From JBIOJM01 sp044450785 (GTDB taxonomy: Bacteria > Planctomycetota > Planctomycetia > Isosphaerales > Isosphaeraceae), in assembly GCA_044450785.1 (NCBI GenBank), contig JBIOJM010000073.1:1-32880 (forward strand): 32,880 nt of DNA, in the 5' to 3' direction. Below the pieces are notes generated by a model, which did not search any database, was not told the origin of the DNA, and saw nothing but the letters and a program-made list of their open reading frames with translations. Of this stretch, positions 7,599-15,100 are shown in pieces; positions within the stretch are counted from its first letter, which is position 1, and each line of letters opens with the position of its first letter. The translations under genes and the position numbers were made by a program.

Positions 7599-8618
7599 TC
7601 ACTCCGGGGCGGTCGTTTTGGCGGGAAGAGAAACCGGTGGCCCGGCCGCGGCGGGCTCGATCCGCCCATCGCGGTCCGCGGCCAGCTCGCTTGCTTCATA
7701 GCAATCCACGATCGCTTGCACCAAGGGATGACGGACGATGTCCGAGCGATCGAGCAGAGCCGTGGCGACGCCAGGGATCTCCTTGAGCCGAAGGACTGCG
7801 TCGGCCAACCCGCTGCGGGTCGCGTAGGGGAGGTCGTCCTGCGTGACGTCGCCCGTGACGACGATCCGCGCATTCTGGCCCATCCTGGTCAAGAACATCT
7901 TCATCTGCGGGACGGTCGCATTCTGACCCTCGTCCAGGATGACGACCGCGTCGTTCAAGGTGCGACCGCGCATATAGGCCAGCGGGGCGATCTCGATCAG
8001 GTCGTTATCCATGTAACGGCGGATCTGGTCGTACTCCATCAGGTCGTGAAGGGCGTCCAGGAGGGGACGAAGGTACGGGTTGATCTTGTCCTCGAGGTCA
8101 CCGGGCAAGAAACCGAGGTGTTCGCCCGCCTCTACGGCCGGGCGGACGAGAACGATCTTCTTGATCCGGCCGCGACGGAGCAACGAGACGGCCATCGCCA
8201 CCGCCAGATAGGTCTTGCCCGTACCGGCCGGACCGATGCAGAAGACCAGCTCATTTTCCACGAGGGCCTTCATGTACCGCGCCTGGCCCTCGGAACGCGG
8301 CCGGACCACGCGGTTGCCTTCGCGGATCTCGATCGCGCCCAACTGGTCGGGCTCGGGTGTTCGGAGCGTCTCGTCGATCAGCTCGCTGACGTCACTTGAC
8401 GCGATCGCGTGGCGCGCGCGGAAGATCGACCTGAGACCTTCGAAGATCCGCCGCGCCAGATCGATCCGATCGGCGTCGCCTTCGATCCGGACCTCACCAT
8501 GCCTGGCAAGGACCTTGACTCCGACCGCGTCGCGAATCTGCCTGAGATACTGGTCACGACTGCCGAAGATTGCGAGCTCCTCGGCGTGACCCTCCAGACT
8601 GATTGTGACTTCCGCCAT
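7599..8618 (-). CDS. phoH: PhoH family ATPase
   Basis: 339 residues from the ATG at 8618 (MAEVTISLEG), preceded by AAAGGGGAGG; a longer frame from 8684 is possible but unsupported. The N-terminal part (about 1-90) is the KH-like region of PhoH/PhoL. The P-loop GPAGTGKT is at 129-136, followed by the family signature RPAVEAGEHLGFLPGD, and the Walker B VVILDEGQ is at 225-232 (most PhoH proteins have DEAQ). The end of the ATPase core, VVTGDVTQDDLP, is intact. PhoH-type ATPases are linked to RNA metabolism and are often next to ybeY, as here. It is the first gene of the phoH-pgpH-ybeY run. Confidence 0.94.
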   Translation of the reverse strand: MAEVTISLEGHAEELAIFGSRDQYLRQIRDAVGVKVLARHGEVRIEGDADRIDLARRIFEGLRSIFRARHAIASSDVSELIDETLRTPEPDQLGAIEIREGNRVVRPRSEGQARYMKALVENELVFCIGPAGTGKTYLAVAMAVSLLRRGRIKKIVLVRPAVEAGEHLGFLPGDLEDKINPYLRPLLDALHDLMEYDQIRRYMDNDLIEIAPLAYMRGRTLNDAVVILDEGQNATVPQMKMFLTRMGQNARIVVTGDVTQDDLPYATRSGLADAVLRLKEIPGVATALLDRSDIVRHPLVQAIVDCYEASELAADRDGRIEPAAAGPPVSLPAKTTAPE

Positions 8619-8858
8619 GCCTCCCCTTTCGCCGACCCAGTCGAGGAGACGAACCCGCGACGGCGTCGCGGCCATCCCTCGCACCCCCTCAATTCGGATG
8701 AGGGCGGCTTCTCATCTCCTATTATGGAGCCCGAAATCAAAAAAATGCAACATCGAGCCGGTCGCGGTGAATGGGTTTGTCGCGATCGCGAGAAAATCAC
8801 CGATCTCGTTATGGATACCAGAGTTTGGTCGATCAGGCGCCAGGATGCGCCCGAATTC

Positions 8859-9770
8859 TCACGGGCCGAACCGGAGCCAGAATCCGTAGGCGACGGGTGC
8901 GGCGAAGATCAGGGAATCGACCACGTCGAGGACACCGCCGAAGCCGGGGACGGCGGTGGAGGCGTCCTTGCGCTCGCAATCGCGCTTGATCATCGACTCC
9001 ATCAAATCGCCGAGCTGGGCGACCGCCCCGACGACCAGACCGTAGCCGGCGGCGACGGTCCAGTCGAGCGTCGGCACCGCGAGCGCCAGCCGGGCGATCG
9101 CAGCGACCACGAGCGCGGCCGCGACGCCGAAGAAGAGGCCGCCCACGGCTCCCTCGACGGTCTTGTGCGGGCTGAGCTTGGGCCAGAGCTTATGCCGGCC
9201 GGCCAGCCGCCCCAGTGTGTAGGCGCCCGTGTCGGCCCCTTTCGCCGTTGCCACCAGAAACACGAGCGCCAGGATTCCCTGGTGGCGTCCCTCAAACCAA
9301 CGCATCTGGATCATGAAACTGCCCAGCAGCCCGACGAAAGCCACCGCGAGGATGGTCCCGGCGATCTTGGCCATGGTCCGCCCGGGCTTCTCGAACTGGA
9401 GACTTTGCACCACGAAGCTGATCATGAGCACGGCAATGAAGCAGAGGAACGGATAGGCGAGGACGTTGAGAGGCTGCGCCGGGTCATGATAGAGGGCCGA
9501 CACCCTCTCTCGAAGGTCGTGGTCGACGACGACATGGGGAACCCAGTTGGCCACAAGCAAGGCCAGCACCCCGCCGATCACCGAGTTGGCCGACGGGCTG
9601 GCGCTCGTTGCATCGAGCAGTCCGATCAGCTCTCGAGCCGCGGCGACCATCACGAAGCCAGAAAGCAAGAACCAGAACGGGTACCAGGGCGCCAGCCATT
9701 CGTCGAGGCAGAGCGCCAGCAAGAGCCCTGCTACCATCAACAAGCCAAAGAAGAGACGGGTACCAAGCAT
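8859..9770 (-). CDS. cdsA: Phosphatidate cytidylyltransferase (CDP-diacylglycerol synthase)
   Basis: 303 residues from the ATG at 9770 (MLGTRLFFGL); a longer open frame reaches 10166 but its first 132 residues look like noncoding DNA. Several hydrophobic helices are visible. The C-terminal signature SMIKRDCERKDAS...PGFGGVLDVVDS matches the CdsA pattern S-x-x-K-R-x4-K-D...P-G-H-G-G-x-x-D-R-x-D, except that the motif His is Phe and the motif Arg is Val. It makes CDP-diacylglycerol from phosphatidate and CTP in the membrane, the entry to phospholipid synthesis. A candidate promoter lies at 9965-9994. uppS, a frequent neighbour, is 2.4 kb away here. Confidence 0.93.
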   Translation of the reverse strand: MLGTRLFFGLLMVAGLLLALCLDEWLAPWYPFWFLLSGFVMVAAARELIGLLDATSASPSANSVIGGVLALLVANWVPHVVVDHDLRERVSALYHDPAQPLNVLAYPFLCFIAVLMISFVVQSLQFEKPGRTMAKIAGTILAVAFVGLLGSFMIQMRWFEGRHQGILALVFLVATAKGADTGAYTLGRLAGRHKLWPKLSPHKTVEGAVGGLFFGVAAALVVAAIARLALAVPTLDWTVAAGYGLVVGAVAQLGDLMESMIKRDCERKDASTAVPGFGGVLDVVDSLIFAAPVAYGFWLRFGP

Positions 9771-9964
9771 GTTCGAAGAATACGCCGATCGTTCGTGGGT
9801 TCGCTGGAACGCGGAAACCGAAGTGGGCTCACACCAGGGGACAGGATCGCCGGGCCGCGAGGCCAGTTCCGTTTGGTCAGCGGCGAGCCGGGTAGGCCCA
9901 GCGGGCCGACAGTGCCTGGCCCCGGCGTGAGCTCTGCTCCGGAGACGCCACCCAGGGATGACAT

Positions 9965-9994
9965 AATATACCGGGTTCCGAGGATGAATGTCGC
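9965..9994 (-). promoter_or_regulatory. Candidate promoter for cdsA
   Basis: On the minus strand, GCGACA (9989-9994, 4 of 6 matches to TTGACA) and TATATT (9965-9970, 5 of 6 to TATAAT) are 18 bases apart. The predicted leader to the cdsA ATG is about 190 bases. Based on consensus only. Confidence 0.35.
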
Positions 9995-10072
9995 CCCTGT
10001 CGGGAGAACCTTGTCTGAAACGGTGCAGATCAGCTTGCGGCCCTGACCGGACGTCCGGGTGGGAGGCGAAAC

Positions 10073-10097
10073 AGCGGGATTTTGCTACAATCCCGCT
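10073..10097 (+). promoter_or_regulatory. Perfect 9-bp hairpin containing an extended -10-like element
   Basis: AGCGGGATT (10073-10081) and AATCCCGCT (10089-10097) are exact reverse complements around the loop TTGCTAC. TG-C-TACAAT (10084-10091) reads as an extended -10 for the plus-strand gene at 10224. The same TTGCTACAATC string occurs at 26099-26109 upstream of the Uma2-like gene. A repressor site over a promoter is one reading, a terminator another; no T-run follows. Confidence 0.45.
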
Positions 10098-10223
10098 AAG
10101 ACTGGGGATATACGCGTTCCCGCGCACCCCCGGGAACTCTCGTTCTAGCACACACTGCCCGCCCAATGGCCTAACCGCGAACTGATTTCTTGCCTGTTCC
10201 TGAGTGCGAAAGGGGTCCGATCG

Positions 10224-10859
10224 ATGCCCCCGAGAAATCGCCGCTTTTTTACCATCTTCGATGCCATCATCCTTGTCGCGGCGACGGCGGCAGGGATGGC
10301 GGGGATTCGATCCTGCTTACTGATGGAGAGTTGGAACGAGTTCAGGTGGCCTTTTGCGGGATGGTCCGTCGCCAGCATCTTGGGAGCTCTCGCTCGCGCG
10401 GTCTGGGTATCACAGTCAATCCTGGCAGCGTGGACGCTGGCCGTGCTCGCCTTGCGGCTGCGGCGGCCGCGGCCACGCCTTCGGCTCCTCGTTCTCCAAC
10501 CGGGGACGGTCGTCTGCATCGCGACCGTTCTAGCGATGGCGACAGGGTCAGTTCATCTTCTGGCGAGGTCGCTCGCAGAGTGGATCTTCCGAGGACAGAA
10601 TGTGTGGCATGGGAATCCCGATTATCCAGACTCACCATGGGGATCAGGGCCTTTCCATCAATGGTACTTGATTCATGAGTCAGTCATTTCGGTATCCGAT
10701 TACATCTCTTTCGGGGTGGTGCTGGCTTGGGTGCTCCTCGCCTGGAGTGGGCGTTGCCGTCCCGAGCCTAGTTGGGTGGATCGAATGGGTCGAACCTTAG
10801 GTGTCGTTTGGATCGTCGCGGGGTTGGCCGATTGGTATCTGTGGGAAGACTTTCCATAA
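10224..10859 (+). CDS. Hypothetical multi-pass membrane protein
   Basis: 211 residues. The ATG at 10224 has AAAGGGG about 8 bases upstream. The start RRFFTIFDAIILVAATAAGM is of a kind I recognise from many small planctomycete membrane proteins. Hydrophobic stretches are visible near 11-30, 44-62, 66-78, 96-112, 148-165 and 188-203, so it is probably a 5-6 helix inner-membrane protein. I see no catalytic motif and no named family. It is the first of three plus-strand genes between cdsA and uppS. Competing frames at 10190-10678 (plus) and 10145-10519 (minus) lack both ribosome-binding sites and membrane pattern. Confidence 0.7.
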   Translation: MPPRNRRFFTIFDAIILVAATAAGMAGIRSCLLMESWNEFRWPFAGWSVASILGALARAVWVSQSILAAWTLAVLALRLRRPRPRLRLLVLQPGTVVCIATVLAMATGSVHLLARSLAEWIFRGQNVWHGNPDYPDSPWGSGPFHQWYLIHESVISVSDYISFGVVLAWVLLAWSGRCRPEPSWVDRMGRTLGVVWIVAGLADWYLWEDFP

Positions 10860-11036
10860 GAATTGTTCTCGCCCGCGCCTCACTCCCCGATCAGCCGTAA
10901 CACCTGGAGTCTCGATTACACTTGAGATTCGGCTCTCGGCGCGGACGGGGACGAACGGTCAGATACGATAGGCCATGCGAAATCCAGCGCTCATCTATCG
11001 ACGCGAGTTGACACCAGACCCCTTGAGGCCCCGACC

Positions 11037-11273
11037 ATGCGACTGCCCCGGTTTCGGCTGCGGACTCTGATGATCACCATCGCGTTCGTGGCCCTCATCC
11101 TGACGGTTTTCATGCAGACCATTCTGCTTCGAAGGGCGGCGGTACGGGTGGAATACTTCCGGGCAGAGGCAGCGCAACAACGAGCCGAGGCAGAGCAGCA
11201 ACGGGCCTTGGCCGAGGCGAACCTCCAGCGGGCTCGAGCCGCTGTCGGTCAGACGCTCGAGCAGGTCAAGTAG
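11037..11273 (+). CDS. Small membrane-anchored coiled-coil protein
   Basis: 78 residues. The N-terminus RFRLRTLMITIAFVALILTV is a single membrane anchor preceded by basic residues, a start common in planctomycete proteins. The rest (about 40-74) is a heptad-like helix rich in Ala, Glu, Gln and Arg (EAAQQRAEAEQQRALAEANL), most likely a coiled coil on one face of the membrane. TTGAGG lies about 10 bases upstream of the ATG. Function unknown. Its N-terminus resembles that of the protein at 11402, so the two may be distant paralogues or share a targeting signal. Confidence 0.7.
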   Translation: MRLPRFRLRTLMITIAFVALILTVFMQTILLRRAAVRVEYFRAEAAQQRAEAEQQRALAEANLQRARAAVGQTLEQVK

Positions 11274-11300
11274 CGATGAGTGGGAAAGGATCGCCGGGTC

Positions 11301-11366
11301 ATGAAGCGGGCCCCGCTCAGATTGAGATTCACGTCTGTTTTCCAAGGACCAAGGACTAAGGACTAA
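11301..11366 (+). pseudogene. Vestigial 21-codon copy of the start of the downstream membrane gene
   Basis: An ATG at 11301, with GGGAAAGGA upstream, opens a frame reading MKRAPLRLRFTSVFQGPRTKD before a TAA inside the 7-bp repeat array. The gene 101 bases downstream begins MNRFPLRLRF. The two starts match at 26 of 33 aligned bases, including an unbroken run of 12 (TTGAGATTCACG). I read this as a decayed duplicate start left by a duplication or by repeat growth. It could also be a leader peptide, with translation ending within the array. Confidence 0.5.
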
Positions 11367-11399
11367 GGACTAAGGACTAAGGACTAAGGACTAAGGGAG
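11344..11399 (+). repeat. Heptamer tandem repeat (AAGGACT) abutting a start codon
   Basis: Six exact copies of AAGGACT fill 11351-11392. Degenerate copies flank them: AAGGACC (11344-11350) and AAGGGAG (11393-11399). The last copy supplies the ribosome-binding site for the ATG at 11402, and every unit contains the Shine-Dalgarno-like AAGGA. Short perfect arrays like this change copy number easily by slippage. Confidence 0.95.
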
Positions 11400-11401
11400 T
11401 C

Positions 11402-12058
11402 ATGAACCGTTTCCCTCTCCGGTTGAGATTCACGCTAGCGAACCTGATGATCGCCTTGGCCGTGTTTGCCATTACGCTCGCGGTGGTGACTCGATCCGTC
11501 ACGTCGGAAGTTTGGCCGACCTATATGGCAGGCGCCTGGGTCTATGCCCGTGCCTCGGTCCATGACCCGCAGACCCACGCCGCACTCGAGCGAGAGTTCC
11601 GCTCTCAGGCTGTGCTCGACGCCGCCCTTGCGGACCCAAGCGTTTCAGCCCTCCCCCGGTTTCATGGCGCCTCGGACTCTCGTGCCGAACTTGCCCGCCT
11701 CCTCCACGTCCAGATCCATCCTGTGTTCGATGCTAAGGACACCGTCGTCGTCTCGCCCCGATTGGAACGGATCCTGGTCACCATGGAGTCTCATTCCCAG
11801 GCCGAGGCTGTCATCATCACGGACGCCGTGGCCGCCGCCTACTGCGGAGTCCTTGGGCCGACGCGGTTCATCAGCATGGAGAGGTCGGCCCAACCCGGCG
11901 GCTCTCTGCGCCTGGTCGATCCGATACTGGACCGGCCTTGGAAGGTGTGCGGGGCGATGATTCTCGGCGTGGCGCTGAGCACGTTGTGCCTGTTCATCCC
12001 GACCCATCGGAAATCACGTTCGATGTTCCCAAGTTCAAATGCAGCGCCTGAAGGTTGA
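11402..12058 (+). CDS. Membrane protein with Wzz-like (chain-length determinant) topology
   Basis: 218 residues. It has one membrane helix near the N-terminus (about 14-30, NLMIALAVFAITLAVVT), a soluble middle, and a second helix near the C-terminus (about 182-201, CGAMILGVALSTLCLFIP) followed by a basic tail. The middle has DPSVSALPRF, LARLLHVQIHPV and VVSPRLERILVTMESHSQAEAV, which resemble Wzz/polysaccharide co-polymerase proteins, where such a segment controls polysaccharide export. That role is an inference from layout. The start is fixed by AAGGGAG 2-8 bases upstream, the last unit of the heptamer array, so changes in array length would alter this leader. Confidence 0.65.
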   Translation: MNRFPLRLRFTLANLMIALAVFAITLAVVTRSVTSEVWPTYMAGAWVYARASVHDPQTHAALEREFRSQAVLDAALADPSVSALPRFHGASDSRAELARLLHVQIHPVFDAKDTVVVSPRLERILVTMESHSQAEAVIITDAVAAAYCGVLGPTRFISMERSAQPGGSLRLVDPILDRPWKVCGAMILGVALSTLCLFIPTHRKSRSMFPSSNAAPEG

Positions 12059-12130
12059 CCCAGACAACGAAGACCCCTCCGACCCCTGCTCCGGCTTAAC
12101 CGGGCATCTGCACGGGGGCTGTTCCGCCGC

Positions 12131-12913
12131 TCACGCCCCTCGGGTCACGCGCGCAGGCACGGGGAGCCCGCCGAACTTGCGTTCGCGGGCGGCGAAGGCC
12201 CGGCACGCCTGCAGGAGGTCGTCGCCGCGGAAGTCAGGCCAGAGGGTCGGCGTGACCCAGAGCTCGGCGTACGAGATCTGCCAGAGCAGGAAGTTGCTGA
12301 TCCGCATCTCACCGGCCGTGCGGATCAGCAGGTCGGGATCGGTCATGCCCGCCGTGTACAAATAAGTGGCGAACGTCGCCTCGTCGACCTGGTCCGGCTC
12401 GATCCGGCCGGCGCGGACATCCTCGGCGAGCCGGCGAGCCGCGTCGCCGATCTCGCACCGGCCACCGTAATTGACCGCCAGGCAGAGGATCATCCCATCG
12501 TTGCAGGCCGTCTGCTCGGCCGTCCTTTCGAACTCGAGCAGGACGTCGCGCGGCAAGCCGTCGCGGCGGCCGATCATTTTGAGCTGGACGTTCTGTTCCA
12601 TCAATTCAGCACGCTCGACGACCAGGAAGTGACGGAGCAGGCGCATCAAGAATGCCAGCTCGCGCGGCGGCCGCTTCCAGTTCTCGACCGAGAGACAGTA
12701 GAGCGTCAATTGATCCAGACCCAGCCGGCACCCTTCCTCGACCACCGATCGGACGCTCTGGATTCCGCGGCGGTGGCCGACGATGCGCGGCAGCCCGCGC
12801 CGCTGGGCCCATCGCCCGTTTCCATCCATGATGATGGCGATGTGCCCCGGGAGCTGTTCCGGCTTCAAGCCGGCGGCCTCGATCCGCGCCCTTCCTTCTT
12901 CGGTGATCGGCAT
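12131..12913 (-). CDS. uppS: Undecaprenyl diphosphate synthase (isoprenyl transferase)
   Basis: 260 residues, standard length. The catalytic motif HIAIIMDGNGRWAQRRGLPR includes Asp30, followed by GHRRG, the pyrophosphate-binding region. YCLSVENWKRP and RTAGEMRISNFLLWQISYAE are the other signature blocks. It adds isopentenyl units in cis to farnesyl diphosphate to make the C55 lipid carrier for peptidoglycan and O-antigen. The ATG at 12913 lies 12 bases after the purA stop, with only a weak TGAG upstream, so it is probably co-transcribed with purA. Confidence 0.95.
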   Translation of the reverse strand: MPITEEGRARIEAAGLKPEQLPGHIAIIMDGNGRWAQRRGLPRIVGHRRGIQSVRSVVEEGCRLGLDQLTLYCLSVENWKRPPRELAFLMRLLRHFLVVERAELMEQNVQLKMIGRRDGLPRDVLLEFERTAEQTACNDGMILCLAVNYGGRCEIGDAARRLAEDVRAGRIEPDQVDEATFATYLYTAGMTDPDLLIRTAGEMRISNFLLWQISYAELWVTPTLWPDFRGDDLLQACRAFAARERKFGGLPVPARVTRGA

Positions 12914-12925
12914 GTGTCGTCTCAG

Positions 12926-14248
12926 TTACGAGGGAAGCAAAATGGTCTGGCGGCGTTCCGGGCCGACCGAGACGATCGTGACGGGCACCTGCAGTCGTGT
13001 GCCCAGGAATTCGACATAGTTTCTTGCACGAACGGGGAGGGCGGACCACGTCTTGACGGAGGAGAGATTCTCGCTCCAACCGGGGAGGGTCTCGTAAACG
13101 GGCCGGCACTCCTCGAAGTCGGCGAGCGAGCTCGGAAGCTCGGTTGTCCGTTTGCCATCGCACTCGTACGCGACCGCGACTTTCAGGTGATCGATGCCGG
13201 ACAGGACGTCCAGAAGCATGACGGCCAGCTCGGTCGAGCCGCTGATCCGGGCGGCCCGGCGGGTGGCGACGGCGTCGAACCATCCGCACCGGCGGGGCCT
13301 GCCGGTCACCGTTCCAAACTCCTTGCCCACGCGCCGGATCCGCTCGCCGGTCGCGTTGTCTTGCTCGGTGGGGAACGGTCCGCCTCCCACTCGCGTCGTA
13401 TAAGCCTTGACGACGCCGATCCATCGATCGATGTGCCGGGTGGGCACGCCCGACCCGGCCGCGATCCCGGCCGCGCTGCTGTTCGAGCTCGTCACATAAG
13501 GATAGCTGCCGTGATCGACGTCCAGCAGCGAACCCTGCGCGCCTTCGAAGAGCAAGCGGCGGCCCGCATCCAGGGCTTGGTGCAGACTGGACGTCGTGTC
13601 GCGGACGTAGGGACGCAGCCGCTCGGCATGCGCCAGGTACTCCTCGGCCATGACCCGGGCGTCGAACGGGAGGAAATCCGGGAGCATCGCACCGAGCAGC
13701 CGGTTCTTGAAATCGACGATCCGCGCCAGCCGTTCGCGAAATGTCGCGGGGTGGTAGAGATCGGCGACGCGTACTCCGTGCACCCGGCCGACCTTGTCAC
13801 GATAGCAAGGACCAATCCCCCTTCGAGTCGTTCCCAGATGGTCGGCCAGCGACGCGGACTCCTCGGTCAGCCGTTCCTCTTCCAGATGATACGGGAAGAT
13901 GACGTGGGCCCGGTCGCTGATCTGAAGCCTGCCACCCACGTCGACACCCTGGGCCGTCAGCGTCTCGATCTCCTTGAGCAGAGCGGGGGGGTGGATCACC
14001 ACTCCGTTGCCAATGACGGCATCAACCCCCGGACGCAGGATCCCGGTCGGCACCAGGGAGAGCTTGTAAGTCACGCCGTCGACGACGACCGTGTGACCGG
14101 CGTTGGCCCCGCCTTGATAACGCACGACAGCGTCGTGCTGGTCGCAAAGCAGGTCGACGATCTTCCCCTTGGCCTCGTCCCCCCATTGAAGACCCACGAC
14201 GCACGTCGAACCCACGGCAGATTCTCTCCAGTTTATCAAGCCGACCAT
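12926..14248 (-). CDS. purA: Adenylosuccinate synthetase
   Basis: About 440 residues. It joins IMP and aspartate with GTP to give adenylosuccinate in AMP synthesis. The signature GDEAKGK (catalytic Asp and Lys), GGANAGHT (catalytic His), GTTRRGIGPCYRDK and FEGAQGSLLDVDHGSYPYVTSS are all present, as is the C-terminal nucleotide-binding loop. The start is uncertain. I list the ATG at 14248; a GTG at 14257 would add three residues. A GTG at 14215, with GGAG 10 bases upstream, would begin right at GSTCVVGLQWGDEAKGK like most PurA proteins, and may be the real one. It is followed at 12 bases by uppS. Confidence 0.95.
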   Translation of the reverse strand: MVGLINWRESAVGSTCVVGLQWGDEAKGKIVDLLCDQHDAVVRYQGGANAGHTVVVDGVTYKLSLVPTGILRPGVDAVIGNGVVIHPPALLKEIETLTAQGVDVGGRLQISDRAHVIFPYHLEEERLTEESASLADHLGTTRRGIGPCYRDKVGRVHGVRVADLYHPATFRERLARIVDFKNRLLGAMLPDFLPFDARVMAEEYLAHAERLRPYVRDTTSSLHQALDAGRRLLFEGAQGSLLDVDHGSYPYVTSSNSSAAGIAAGSGVPTRHIDRWIGVVKAYTTRVGGGPFPTEQDNATGERIRRVGKEFGTVTGRPRRCGWFDAVATRRAARISGSTELAVMLLDVLSGIDHLKVAVAYECDGKRTTELPSSLADFEECRPVYETLPGWSENLSSVKTWSALPVRARNYVEFLGTRLQVPVTIVSVGPERRQTILLPS

Positions 14249-14257
14249 GACGGTCAC

Positions 14258-14606
14258 TTGGTACGGTAAAGTTCCAAGGTACCGCTCTCCAAGGATGCCG
14301 TCAACGGCACTGGAAAGCCTCCCACGTTAAACTTGAGGGGCCGCAAACGGTCACTGCGATTGAATTGATGGATTCATGCAGCCCAGTACCCCGCTGACCG
14401 TATCATGCCCTTCAGAAAGTTTAGGACACTCTTCAAGGGCAGTACGGTCACGGAATCAAGGATGAAGGCGGAACGCGGAACGGCCACGCTGGGTGCCACT
14501 GGCTTTCCCAGTGCTGGAATGCCTGCTGACACAACGGGCCTGGTCGTCCCGGAATCGCGTAAAGCCATTCAGGACCCAGTGTCAAGTCTCATCTATACTT
14601 TACCAT
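14258..14606. other. Noncoding stretch upstream of purA
   Basis: No gene supported. It contains a candidate purA promoter (14276-14304) and a short hairpin, CACTGG (14497-14502) / CCAGTG (14508-14513), within GTGCCACTGGCTTTCCCAGTG. I have the impression that similar motifs recur in planctomycete genomes, but cannot confirm it here. Short frames on both strands lack ribosome-binding sites. Confidence 0.5.
14276..14304 (-). promoter_or_regulatory. Candidate promoter for purA-uppS
   Basis: On the minus strand TTGACG (14299-14304, 5 of 6) and TACCTT (14276-14281, 3 of 6) are exactly 17 bases apart, just upstream of purA. If real, the leader would be very short for the 14248 start and more comfortable for the GTG at 14215. 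Confidence 0.35.
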
Positions 14607-14822
14607 TTACACGTTTATCGGGATGTTCGCCTTCGGGGCCGACCTTAACAGCATCCGCCGCCGTAGCAGAATGTAGGCCGACTCGATGAGCCACCACTGG
14701 ATTCCCCCGAGGATCAGGCATGTAAAGCCCGGGATCAGATTCCAGGTGATCCTGATCGATTCGGCGTCACCCACAGCGATAAAACGGGTCCACGCGATGC
14801 GCGGCGGCGTGGCCCACCCCAT
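14607..14822 (-). CDS. Small hypothetical membrane protein or gene remnant
   Basis: 71 residues. One hydrophobic stretch (about 29-54, LIPGFTCLILGGIQWWLIESAY) is flanked by charged residues. No ribosome-binding site is visible before the ATG. It starts 17 bases after the stop of the LRR remnant on the same strand, in a stretch full of gene fragments, so it may itself be a scrap of a larger gene. I do not recognise a family. Confidence 0.3.
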   Translation of the reverse strand: MGWATPPRIAWTRFIAVGDAESIRITWNLIPGFTCLILGGIQWWLIESAYILLRRRMLLRSAPKANIPINV

Positions 14823-14839
14823 AAACGATCGGTGAGGTT

Positions 14840-15100
14840 TTAGTGGTGCGTGCGGCAGGGACGCAGCCCCTCAATGGTCATTACATTGGGCAGCCCTTTC
14901 TGAAGATCATCCACTCCGTGGTGGGTAACCTGGGTGCCATCAAGCCACAAGTGCCACAGGCCGGTCAGCTTTTTCAGGCGCACAAGTCCGGCGTCGGTGA
15001 CCTGGATGTGATCGAGCCACAACTGCTCGATGTTCCTCATGTTTCTCAGGACATCCCCTTTGTTCGTTCCTCGTCCTTCAGCGAGTGCCGCGAGGCCGCC
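14840..15100 (-). pseudogene. C-terminal remnant of a leucine-rich-repeat protein
   Basis: The frame reads from the M56 stop codon to a TAA at 14840. It contains two LRR units in the pattern L-x-x-L-x-L-x-x-T-x-V-T-D-x-G-L: IEQLWLDHIQVTDAGLVRL and LWHLWLDGTQVTHHGVDDL, then the usual end LPNV. Such repeats sit at the C-terminus of planctomycete proteins of some hundreds of residues. No N-terminal part is present here. An ATG at 15040 could give 66 residues, but without a ribosome-binding site. It lies in the same reading frame as the M56 gene, directly after its TGA. A matching kind of N-terminal remnant is at 18721-18974, across the blaI-M56 pair. Confidence 0.6.

Larger units (their letters stand above)
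9771..10223. other. Intergenic region between divergent cdsA and a plus-strand membrane gene
   Basis: About 450 bases with no convincing gene. Frames running through it on both strands are Pro/Arg-rich and lack ribosome-binding sites. It holds a candidate cdsA promoter (9965-9994) and a perfect 9-bp hairpin with an extended -10-like TTGCTACAAT at its loop (10073-10097). Confidence 0.6.

Noticed and set aside
8409..10046. Plus-strand open frame of 545 codons
   Set aside because: Antisense to cdsA and the phoH start, with the same low-complexity composition.
12629..14269. Plus-strand open frame of 546 codons
   Set aside because: Antisense to purA and uppS, which carry complete signatures.
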